From Calditrichota bacterium (GTDB taxonomy: Bacteria > Zhuqueibacterota > Zhuqueibacteria > Zhuqueibacterales > Geothermadaptataceae), in contig QQUM01000226.1 of assembly GCA_008501545.1 (NCBI GenBank), positions 1 through 5,355 on the forward strand: DNA of 5,355 nucleotides, read 5' to 3'. The notes beneath the pieces are model-generated. The model saw nothing but the letters and a program-made list of their open reading frames with translations, was not told where the DNA came from and ran no database searches. This document shows positions 1 to 5,355 of the stretch, one piece after another (within the stretch, counting starts at the first letter, position 1; each line of letters opens with the position of its first letter). The position numbers were made by a program, and so were the translations under genes.

Positions 1-1
1 C

Positions 2-520
2 CAACTTCTCGAGTCAGACAAGAAGCTGGAAAAGTTCAGCCGACAAATCAGTTGGCTATACTCAGAATTAAAAACTGTTGAAGACAAGTTCGAGAAGGAT
101 AAAGATCTGCGGGTCCACTTCCCATCCATTCGACCAGTCCCAAATGGTATTTTAACAAGTGGTTTCGGCGTCCGGCACGATCCTTTTACCGGTGTAAAGA
201 AGCATCACAATGGCCTGGATTTTTTTGCAGGACAAGGAACAAACGTGCTTGCACCGGCTGATGGCATTGTTGAAGTAGCAAGAACACGGTATACGCAAAA
301 CCAGACTTTCGGAAAATTGATTGTCATTAACCATGGTTCAGGAATAAAAACACGTTACGGCCATTTGGGCAAAGTGCTTGTAAAGAAAGGCGATCGGGTG
401 AAACGCCGGCAAATAATAGGGAAAGTAGGCAATAGCGGACGCTCAACCGGCCCCCATTTACATTACGAAGTCCTGAAAAACAACAAGCATAAAAACCCGT
501 ACTATTTCTTCTTCGATTAA
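2..520 (+). CDS. M23 (LytM-type) peptidoglycan endopeptidase, 5' end missing
   Basis: Predicted zinc metallopeptidase that cuts peptide cross-bridges of peptidoglycan, so it should act in the periplasm or at the envelope. The reading frame is open from position 2 to the TAA at 518-520 (172 visible codons); the true start and any signal or membrane segment lie left of the window. Numbering from the first visible codon, residues 1-38 are charged and probably helical or coiled-coil (SDKKLEKFSRQISWLYSELK), as is common before LytM domains. Residues 45-172 are the catalytic domain. All hallmark residues are present: HxxxD (HNGLD, H69 and D73) and the second His of HLH (H154) as zinc ligands, with H121 (YGHL) and H152 as catalytic histidines. 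It should therefore be an active enzyme, not a degenerate EnvC/NlpD-like activator. The GSGIKTRYGHL and GNSGRSTGPHLHYEV blocks are typical. The GTG at 245 is not the start, because it would cut off H69 and D73. It converges on the minus-strand gene ending at 588. Family assignment is firm; the precise role in growth, division or shape is unknown. Confidence 0.93.
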   Translation, partial: QLLESDKKLEKFSRQISWLYSELKTVEDKFEKDKDLRVHFPSIRPVPNGILTSGFGVRHDPFTGVKKHHNGLDFFAGQGTNVLAPADGIVEVARTRYTQNQTFGKLIVINHGSGIKTRYGHLGKVLVKKGDRVKRRQIIGKVGNSGRSTGPHLHYEVLKNNKHKNPYYFFFD

Positions 521-559
521 GAAAAGCTACGGCAGCACAGTTATTGGAATTGACAAATC

Positions 560-595
560 AATTGTAGTCGAAGTTTTATGATTTCGACTACAATT
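560..595. terminator. Inverted repeat between convergent genes, possible bidirectional terminator
   Basis: A perfect 13-bp inverted repeat (560-572 with 583-595) and a 10-nt loop lie between the M23 gene and the convergent gene ending at 588. The right arm contains the TAG stop (588-590) and the last codons of the minus-strand gene. The position fits a shared transcript end. However, the stem is AT-rich and neither side is followed by a clean T-run, so it is not a canonical intrinsic terminator; it may protect mRNA 3' ends instead. Confidence 0.45.
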
Positions 596-1361
596 CTATC
601 AGCATTTCCTCTCTGGCCTTCTTCACGACGCTTCCCGCTTTCTTTTCATCCCAAAACAAATCTTCACATAAAAATTGTTGCATTGGTTTAAGTGTGCGTA
701 TATCAAAATTAATCCAGGGTGTGCCGGAACCGGTAGAGAACCCAACGGCTTTTTTGTTCGGTTTTGCCACATCCTGACGAATGGCGCGTTCATCATCGAT
801 TGGTTCCAATTCATGCTCCCAGCCCGCATAGAATACATTGGGTGCATATGTGGCTGCATAAAACAAGGCAATCCGGGTTTGCTGGCCATCAAGATAGGTG
901 CCGATTGCCGGATTTGCATTTGATAAACGTTTGTAGGTTAACCATGCTTCACGCTCAACAATCCCGATATAGCATGTCGGGATATTTTTTAACGGAGCAC
1001 GTCTTTCAGAGTCGGAGAATTTGTATTCAACATAAAACGAAAAAAGGCCGGTACTTTTTCCGGTTGCTGCTTCCTGTAAAATTATAGGGCGTTCCATATT
1101 TTTTTCCCAGACTGGCAATTGGCGCCACCGATCCAGGTACAAACTGTCTGGAAAATAACGCAAAAGATCTGTTGTCGGTCCCATTGATCGGTACAAAATT
1201 TCATGGACTTTGGCAGCATTTTTACCAAAGCGATGCTCAATACCAGTCGGAATGTGGAAGTAAAGTTCAGGAGTGAGAATACTATTTTGGATCGTGTGAA
1301 TAAACAGATCAGTTTTATTTGAACGGCCTGCAAATCCACCTGAGTTTATTGAACGGCGCAT
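588..1361 (-). CDS. Hypothetical protein of 257 aa, possible PD-(D/E)xK nuclease fold
   Basis: I do not recognise this protein. It is 257 aa, soluble-looking, with no signal peptide or membrane segment. The start is ATG at 1361, with AAGG at 1371-1374 nine bases upstream and a plausible promoter further up. The C-terminal half has the conserved look of a real family: IGIVEREAWLTYKRL (132-146), RIALFYAATYAPNVFYAGWEHE (163-184) and TPWINFDIRTLKP (214-226), followed by a charged helix to the end. One hint of function is a hydrophobic strand running into E-x-K at 106-114 (LFSFYVEYK, E112 and K114). This resembles the metal-binding (D/E)xK half-motif of PD-(D/E)xK nucleases, with further strand-like segments after it. 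The partner acidic residue is not clear (D72, D77 or E97), so this is a hypothesis only. The single cysteines (C130, C232) do not suggest a metal cluster. It is probably transcribed alone: a 224-bp gap separates it from the STAS gene upstream, and the M23 gene converges on it. Confidence 0.8.
   Translation of the reverse strand: MRRSINSGGFAGRSNKTDLFIHTIQNSILTPELYFHIPTGIEHRFGKNAAKVHEILYRSMGPTTDLLRYFPDSLYLDRWRQLPVWEKNMERPIILQEAATGKSTGLFSFYVEYKFSDSERRAPLKNIPTCYIGIVEREAWLTYKRLSNANPAIGTYLDGQQTRIALFYAATYAPNVFYAGWEHELEPIDDERAIRQDVAKPNKKAVGFSTGSGTPWINFDIRTLKPMQQFLCEDLFWDEKKAGSVVKKAREEMLIEL
961..990 (+). terminator. Terminator-like hairpin antisense to the 257-aa gene
   Basis: On the plus strand, 961-970 pairs with 974-983 (ATCCCGATAT against ATGTCGGGAT, one G-T wobble, 3-nt loop AGC), and six T follow at 985-990. 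This is the form of an intrinsic terminator, but it lies inside a minus-strand coding region, antisense to it and about 440 bp past the M23 stop codon. It could stop read-through from the M23 gene. It may equally be a chance product of the codons there. Confidence 0.3.
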
Positions 1362-1400
1362 AACCGGTACCCTTGAGAAGCATTTATGATTGAATCGGGC

Positions 1401-1429
1401 AATATAGATGGGGGAGGCTACGATTGCAA
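1401..1429 (-). promoter_or_regulatory. Putative sigma-70-like promoter of the 257-aa gene
   Basis: On the minus strand TTGCAA (1429-1424, 4 of 6 consensus bases) is followed after exactly 17 bases by TATATT (1406-1401, 5 of 6). Transcription would start near 1394 and give a leader of about 33 nt before the ATG at 1361, including the AAGG ribosome site. Spacing and position are good, but many FCB bacteria use divergent promoters, so this is a moderate call. Confidence 0.4.
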
Positions 1430-1564
1430 CAAAAAAGATGAATCTTGCTTTGATGTGAAATTTTATTGAAGATAGGTACGAGTTTCAGAGGATGTAAGAT
1501 ACGCCATAAGTCTGGCGCAACATTTATTAAATAAAATCAGAAATTGCATTAAAAACGAAACCTG

Positions 1565-1578
1565 GCCTTGAACAAGGC
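1565..1578 (-). terminator. Small hairpin downstream of the STAS gene, weak terminator candidate
   Basis: GCCTT/AAGGC (1565-1569 with 1574-1578, loop of 4) begins 8 bases past the TGA of the STAS gene, which ends at 1586. On the minus strand a T-run (complement of the A-run at 1552-1556) follows, but only after about nine intervening bases, so termination would be inefficient if it happens at all. The position is the main support. Confidence 0.3.
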
Positions 1579-1585
1579 AACCAAA

Positions 1586-1891
1586 TCACCTTTTTATTTT
1601 TAATAACTTGTCCAAATGCACAGCAGAAAATGCCTGATATAAATTATCATGAATACCTGAAATTATCAATCCACGCCGCTCTCTTTGCAAAGTTTTGTGT
1701 AATTTCAAAAGCTGTCCTATTGCTGCGCTGTTCATCGAAGGCACAAAACTCATATCGAGCGAATTTTTATCATATTCCATACCCAAGATTTTGTCACAGG
1801 CGTGCATGAAGTGTTCCCCTTCGGTCCCGGCAATTTGTCCGATAAATTTAACTATTAATACATCCCCGGTTGGATGATAAGTTGCTTCCAT
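1586..1891 (-). CDS. Stand-alone STAS-domain protein, anti-sigma-factor antagonist-like
   Basis: 101 aa, essentially one STAS domain of the SpoIIAA/RsbV size class. Family members bind an anti-sigma factor or other switch partner in the cytoplasm and are turned off when a kinase phosphorylates a conserved serine. The pattern is visible: a first strand VLIVKFIGQI (11-20), a helix EGEHFMHACDKIL (25-37), the core SLDMSFVPSMNSAAIGQLLKLHKTL (44-68), then LIISGI (75-80) and a final helix from 83. In the core, S55 aligns with the phosphorylated Ser of the usual (D)SSG(L) motif; here it reads NSAAI, with Asn replacing the Asp before it. ATG at 1891 is the natural start, but no Shine-Dalgarno site is seen before it, only AT-rich sequence. 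No switch kinase (HATPase) or PP2C phosphatase gene is in the window. The gene reads in the same direction as its neighbours but is set apart by a strong terminator upstream (1993-2028) and a long gap downstream. The fold is likely; the partner is unknown. Confidence 0.82.
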   Translation of the reverse strand: MEATYHPTGDVLIVKFIGQIAGTEGEHFMHACDKILGMEYDKNSLDMSFVPSMNSAAIGQLLKLHKTLQRERRGLIISGIHDNLYQAFSAVHLDKLLKIKR

Positions 1892-1992
1892 ATAATAATT
1901 CTACACTAATTCCATTAATTATTCGAATTCATAATAAACTGTATTTGGTATCGGTATGCAATCCAACTTTTCCATCTTTTTCCCCAAATTTT

Positions 1993-2028
1993 AAAAAAAA
2001 GGCCGGAAGCCAGGCTTCCGGCCTTTTT
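1993..2028 (-). terminator. Strong intrinsic terminator of the propeller/PKD gene
   Basis: A perfect 10-bp GC-rich stem (2001-2010 with 2014-2023, GGCCGGAAGC arm, loop CAG) starts 22 bases past the stop of the gene ending at 2046. On the minus strand it is followed by eight T (complement of A at 1993-2000). On the plus strand five T follow (2024-2028), so it may work in both directions. No plus-strand gene ends here, so its main job is to end the long minus-strand gene and insulate the STAS gene. Confidence 0.88.
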
Positions 2029-2045
2029 ATATACAAATGCGTAAA

Positions 2046-2327
2046 TTAGCGAACAAGCAGCATTTTCTGTTTTGCAAGATAAAGCTGTTTACTGCCATTT
2101 GAAACACGCATCACAACAAAATACGTTCCACTTGAATATGTTTGTGCATTCCATACAACGCTATGCGATCCTGCAGGCAAAATTCCATTAACCAATGAAA
2201 CAAGGCGATGCCCGGTGATATCATAGATTGTGAGTTCTACCTGGCTTTGTTCCTTCAAATCAAATGGAATCTTCGTTTGTGGATTGAATGGATTTGGATA
2301 ATTCAATTTTAAACCAAATTCATCCGG
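2046..2327 (-). repeat. Paralogous C-terminal sorting domain, copy 1
   Basis: The last 93 codons plus stop of the propeller gene. They align without a gap to the last 93 codons of the partial gene (4760-5041), with about 48 identical residues. Identity is concentrated in PDEF, NYPNPFNPQT, FDLK, LTIYDITG, AG-H-VVW, GTY and KMLL. At DNA level the best-conserved stretch is GGATTGAATGGATT at 2281, which encodes part of NPFNPQ. Confidence 0.85.
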
Positions 2328-4652
2328 TACGGTAGCGAGATTTTCGCTCACGCCTGTGTTTTCTTTCACGCTGATTGTGACGGTAACACTGGTGCTTGCG
2401 CCTTCGTTATCTTCTACTGTAAACGTGACATCCTCACTGCCTATCCATTGCGAGTTAAGCGGTGCAATGGTTACATTAAAACCAATAATCCCAATGAAAA
2501 AATTCGAGGCGCTGCCGGCAGAAACAATGAGGGTCTCTCTTGCTTGTTCTGCATCCGAAATGTAGTCGAGTAGATCAAGTTGTGCAAAATTTTCACCGAC
2601 AAGTGCACTTTGTTCTTCGACCTGTGAAAATTGAGGTGGATCGTTTACAGGTGTTACCGTGAAGAAGGTTTTCGTCGTGTCCGTATTGCCCTCAGGATCC
2701 GTGGCGACGAAAGAGATTGCTTCCGTACCTGCCCACTCGGAATCCGGAACTGCAATACTCACCACACTGTCTGCAATGGAGACCTGGAGAATATTATTTC
2801 CGAACAAACTCCAGTTCAATTGTGACTTCGCATATTTCTCGTGAGTGACATATAAATTTAAATTTATGTCTGCAAATGTTTCACCCTCAGCAATTGTCTG
2901 CATCGGAATTTCGCTGAGAATTGGTCGATAGTTGCCTACATTGATGATGACATCAGCTACTGCTTCACCACCATCGTCATCGATGACCATAACTTTTACT
3001 GTGTAAGCACCACTGTCGGCATATATGACCTGTGTTTCTGCGCCCGGAGTTTCAAATACACCATCGCCCTCCAGATCCCATGAAAAAGTATGTGTATCCT
3101 CCACGCCAGCATCGGTAGCTGTTGCTGAAATCGATGTGGCACGCTGTGTCGTCGTCGTATAGGGACTTCCTGTTGAAAGCACAGGCAGCGCATTATTAAC
3201 AGTGATAGAAAAGGTTGTTTTGCCGACCAGGTTTCCACTATCAGTGACATACAGTGTTGCCGTTCCAACAAAATCATCCGCAAAATAACGTTTTGTCGTC
3301 GGTTGTTCCGAGCTCTCATCGACAGTTCCATCGTTGTTCCAGTCCCATCCATAGCTGATCACTGTTTTTTCACCATCTGCACTCGAACCGGATGCATCGA
3401 ATGTGATTGTATCTCCTTCGGTTGCGATATACGGTCCGCCAGCAACAGCCTCGGGGGCATATTCAAATTGCGCATTGCGAAAGAGTATCTTCCCATCCGC
3501 CGGGTAAACCACATAAAACAACGTTTTCCAGGCTTTCAGAGATTCTTTTTCCCTGCCATCAGCCCCACCGGATACTGGCGCCAGCGTAACGTAATCAGAC
3601 CAGGATTCGCCACCATCACTTGATAAACGGGAACGCAATGCACTTTCATCAGCCTGATTATAGGTTGTGACAACGTAGCGGCCATTATCCGAAGCAGCGA
3701 TGCTCCCTTTACCCAAGCTATGTTGCCAATCGCCGAGTTCATTTTCATCTGTCACGATTATATCGCGAACTTGCTCTCCATTTTCAAAACGTACATAATG
3801 CAGTGCATGATCATTATTGAGCTCCTGATCGACGGAAGAACCGTAAACGAAATGAACATTCCCGGACTGGTCAGCAAAGATATCACCGTTTCCATTGCGG
3901 TTTACTGCCTGACTGGAATGGATATCACCCACAAGTTCCAGTGATACACCTCCATCGAATGAACGCCAGTAAGTCACAGGGCCACCCGCAACACCATTAT
4001 AACTTTGGTCTGGCGAGTTGAAGAGAATATGCAAAATATCGTCATCAGCAATAGATATTTCCAATCGGTCATCTGCTCTGTAGCGATCCAGGTTTTCCTG
4101 CTTTCGGTTGATGTTCCCATCGACAATACGGTAATACGTTGCGCTGCCGAAAATATCATTGTCACTATCTGATTTCCCGGCCAGTGCGTGCACAACGCCT
4201 TTTGAATCAACCTCGAGGCGCACCGCATAGGCTCTATATGTGTTTTCCATGAGCTGCAGCGACAGACTCCAGCTGCCATCGGCTTGCATATAGGTATAAT
4301 AAACATCAAAATAGTAGTTACCACGATGGCGCCGGTAGAGAACATGTGGCATCCCTGTAGTCGGATCAAATGCAATTGAAGGACCGTAATGATACCCGCC
4401 CCAGCTGTTTTCGCCTGCGGCACGATCAATATTCTCCTGTGAAATAATTGCACCTTCCGGTGATATAACTGTATAAATCGCACCACCGCTACCATTGTAA
4501 ATCAAATGCACATTCCCAGTAGCCGGATCAACATCAAAATCAGGTGTCGCTCCTGTGCCGATTTCAATAGCATCGCTCCATTCCTGTGCAGCAAGTATAC
4601 TGAAGCTGCTCAGTATCAGAACGACAATTAAACTTATTCCATTCTTTCTCAT
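2046..4652 (-). CDS. Secreted beta-propeller / PKD / cadherin-like protein with T9SS type A sorting domain
   Basis: Large exported protein, 868 aa from the chosen start. Residues 1-22 are a signal peptide (Lys/Arg, then ISLIVVLILSSFSILAA). Residues 24-399 carry seven regularly spaced repeats of the G-x-V-H-hydrophobic-Y type, starting near 46, 100, 152, 205, 264, 324 and 377, plus two Asp-box motifs (SFDGGVSL 231-238; SSDGGESW 344-351); this predicts a seven-bladed sialidase/BNR-like propeller. Two PKD domains follow (about 400-486 with WDWNNDG at 436; 487-572 with WDLEGDG at 525), then two cadherin/Ig-like domains (574-669, 670-764, separated by VNDPP). Residues 776-868 are the C-terminal sorting/FlgD-Ig-like domain, with NYPNPFNP at 784 and a KMLLVR end; in FCB bacteria it directs export by T9SS and is often removed. 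No catalytic residues of a sialidase are evident, so binding or adhesion is more likely than hydrolysis. The frame also allows TTG at 4664, but GAGG at 4659-4662 overlaps that codon and lies 6 bases from ATG 4652, or 3 from ATG 4655. A strong terminator follows. The partial gene upstream is a paralogue. Confidence 0.92.
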   Translation of the reverse strand: MRKNGISLIVVLILSSFSILAAQEWSDAIEIGTGATPDFDVDPATGNVHLIYNGSGGAIYTVISPEGAIISQENIDRAAGENSWGGYHYGPSIAFDPTTGMPHVLYRRHRGNYYFDVYYTYMQADGSWSLSLQLMENTYRAYAVRLEVDSKGVVHALAGKSDSDNDIFGSATYYRIVDGNINRKQENLDRYRADDRLEISIADDDILHILFNSPDQSYNGVAGGPVTYWRSFDGGVSLELVGDIHSSQAVNRNGNGDIFADQSGNVHFVYGSSVDQELNNDHALHYVRFENGEQVRDIIVTDENELGDWQHSLGKGSIAASDNGRYVVTTYNQADESALRSRLSSDGGESWSDYVTLAPVSGGADGREKESLKAWKTLFYVVYPADGKILFRNAQFEYAPEAVAGGPYIATEGDTITFDASGSSADGEKTVISYGWDWNNDGTVDESSEQPTTKRYFADDFVGTATLYVTDSGNLVGKTTFSITVNNALPVLSTGSPYTTTTQRATSISATATDAGVEDTHTFSWDLEGDGVFETPGAETQVIYADSGAYTVKVMVIDDDGGEAVADVIINVGNYRPILSEIPMQTIAEGETFADINLNLYVTHEKYAKSQLNWSLFGNNILQVSIADSVVSIAVPDSEWAGTEAISFVATDPEGNTDTTKTFFTVTPVNDPPQFSQVEEQSALVGENFAQLDLLDYISDAEQARETLIVSAGSASNFFIGIIGFNVTIAPLNSQWIGSEDVTFTVEDNEGASTSVTVTISVKENTGVSENLATVPDEFGLKLNYPNPFNPQTKIPFDLKEQSQVELTIYDITGHRLVSLVNGILPAGSHSVVWNAQTYSSGTYFVVMRVSNGSKQLYLAKQKMLLVR

Positions 4653-4759
4653 CATTTTCCTCAAAACTTTAAATTAATAAAATCACAGGTTTTCAAAATA
4701 TTTCCCTGAAAAACTCGAATCCCTTCAAAATGTGAGTTTATCAACTGTTATCCTTTTTC
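4653..4759 (-). other. Gap between the two tandem sorting-domain genes
   Basis: This AT-rich gap holds the GAGG site. It also has a weak 6-bp inverted repeat (4711-4716 with 4734-4739, 17-nt loop) that is followed on the minus strand only by a short T-run. There is no convincing terminator. Promoter-like candidates are poor (TTGAAA then TTTAAA at 17 bases, each 4 of 6). Co-transcription of the two genes is therefore possible but not shown. Confidence 0.5.
4659..4662 (-). promoter_or_regulatory. Shine-Dalgarno site that sets the start of the propeller gene
   Basis: The minus strand reads TTGAGGAAAATGATG across 4664-4650. GAGG at 4662-4659 is the only good ribosome site here. It lies 6 bases before ATG 4652 and 3 before ATG 4655, and overlaps TTG 4664, which argues against the longer form. 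Confidence 0.7.
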
Positions 4760-5041
4760 TCATCGGATTAACAGCATCTTTCGTTGTTCCCTGAATACAT
4801 TTTTTTGTTCAGCAGTCACTTGAATAACAATGAGATACGTCCCGGTTGCCACATTGGTCGCGTCCCATACTATTTTATGCCGTCCGGCTTGCACAAAATT
4901 ATCAACCAGTTTCGTCACCATCCGTCCGGTTATATCATATATCGTCAATTTTACTTCACCGGACTGCTTTAAATCAAACGCGATCGTGGTTTGCGGATTG
5001 AATGGATTGGGATAGTTCTGATGCAGGGCAAATTCGTCAGG
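4760..5041 (-). repeat. Paralogous C-terminal sorting domain, copy 2
   Basis: The last 93 codons plus stop of the partial gene, the counterpart of 2046-2327 and the same length (282 bp). GGATTGAATGGATT recurs at 4995. The middle of the domain and the stretch before KMLLIR have diverged most, so the copies are old or have evolved fast outside the structural core. Confidence 0.85.
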
Positions 5042-5355
5042 CAACGTCAACTCCTGAACACCGGATGCGGTATTTTTTACGCTAAACACAGCAGAGACTG
5101 AAGCGGAAGCACCACCCGGATCAGCAACTGTAAAAACCAATGTGTCGGCACCCACCCAGGCTGCGTCCGGCTTTGTGATGCTTGCAGTTAATCCATCGAT
5201 GTTGACGATGAGTTCATTATCACCGGCAACCGAGAGTTCAAGCTCCGACAGGAGATTATCGATATCACTGCCCAACGCTGTAAAATCCAACCCATCGACG
5301 CCGTCATCCGCATCAACTTCCTGCCCGGCAACTTCCGTTACCACAGGTGGATCGT
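4760..5355 (-). CDS. Secreted protein with Ig-like domain and T9SS type A sorting domain, 5' end missing
   Basis: The frame is open to the right edge of the window, so the N-terminus, signal peptide and most domains are not visible. The 197 visible residues begin DPPVVTEV, matching the NDPP boundary between cadherin/Ig-like domains in the neighbouring gene. Residues 1-94 are the last such domain; it is acidic near its start (GQEVDADDGVDGLD), which may reflect calcium binding, and ends in the strand pattern DTLVFTVADPGGASASVSAVFSV. Residues 105-197 are the sorting/FlgD-Ig-like domain (NYPNPFNPQT, IYDITG, GTY, KMLLIR). The GTG at 5344 that could pass as a start is an internal Val codon in the middle of this domain. 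The stop is TGA at 4760-4762. The protein is expected to be exported by T9SS and surface-attached or released. It lies upstream of, and in the same direction as, its paralogue; the N-terminal function cannot be judged from here. Confidence 0.9.
   Translation of the reverse strand, partial: DPPVVTEVAGQEVDADDGVDGLDFTALGSDIDNLLSELELSVAGDNELIVNIDGLTASITKPDAAWVGADTLVFTVADPGGASASVSAVFSVKNTASGVQELTLPDEFALHQNYPNPFNPQTTIAFDLKQSGEVKLTIYDITGRMVTKLVDNFVQAGRHKIVWDATNVATGTYLIVIQVTAEQKNVFREQRKMLLIR

Noticed and set aside
245..520. A separate 91-aa M23 protein starting at GTG 245
   Set aside because: The same frame is open back to position 2, and zinc ligands H69 and D73 are encoded upstream of 245, so this is the 3' part of a larger gene.
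764..1087. Plus-strand open frames of 107 and 82 aa (675-923) opposite the 257-aa gene
   Set aside because: They are His/Cys-rich shadows of the minus-strand coding sequence with no ribosome site or recognisable domain.
1502..1517. CGCCA/TGGCG inverted repeat (5 bp, 6-nt loop)
   Set aside because: The stem is short, with no T-run on either strand and no gene end beside it. An operator is possible but there is no support for it.
1941..1964. Possible promoter of the STAS gene (TTGGAT, 17 bases, TACAGT on the minus strand)
   Set aside because: Both boxes match the consensus poorly, and several equally weak alternatives such as TATTAT exist in this AT-rich stretch.
3974..4495. A 173-aa minus-strand open frame
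   Set aside because: It lies wholly inside the propeller gene in another frame, has an odd composition and matches no domain, while the main frame gives coherent repeats.
4694..4700. TATTTTG on the minus strand as a Bacteroidetes-type -7 element (TAnnTTTG)
   Set aside because: It is one base short of the consensus and has no TTG element at the expected distance upstream.

Overview
The window most likely comes from a bacterium of the FCB superphylum outside classical Bacteroidia, something like Calditrichota, Ignavibacteria, KSB1 or Marinimicrobia. The main clue is two neighbouring secreted proteins that end in the NYPNPFNPQT...IYDITG...KMLL(V/I)R carboxy-terminal domain, the FlgD-Ig-like / type A sorting signal of type IX secretion (T9SS). 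Moderate GC content and a mix of clear and absent Shine-Dalgarno sites fit, but the phylum is an inference.

Layout. Positions 2-520 (+) hold the 3' end of an M23 (LytM-type) cell-wall endopeptidase with its whole catalytic domain. It converges on 588-1361 (-), a 257-aa protein I do not recognise, and the two are separated by a 13-bp inverted repeat that includes the stop codon of the second gene. Upstream of that gene is a 224-bp non-coding gap (1362-1585) with a plausible sigma-70-like promoter and a small hairpin. Next comes a 101-aa stand-alone STAS protein (1586-1891, -), probably an anti-sigma-factor antagonist. The 154 bp at 1892-2045 hold the leader of the STAS gene and a strong intrinsic terminator that closes the long gene next to it.

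The right 60% is a tandem pair of secreted surface proteins on the minus strand. The complete one (2046-4652) has a signal peptide, a seven-repeat beta-propeller with two Asp-boxes, two PKD domains, two cadherin/Ig-like domains and the sorting domain. The second (4760-5355 and beyond the right edge) shows only its last Ig-like domain and a sorting domain that aligns to the first without gaps over 93 residues. They are 107 bp apart with no clear terminator between them, so they may be co-transcribed, with the partial gene first.

The M23 enzyme and the two exported proteins all act at the cell envelope, and the STAS protein would act in the cytoplasm as a partner-switching regulator. Nothing in the window links the four functions directly. 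I see no RNA gene, CRISPR array, insertion sequence or phage gene, and no convincing new multi-gene system. The best leads are the unrecognised 257-aa protein, the hairpins around and inside it, and the propeller-plus-T9SS architecture.
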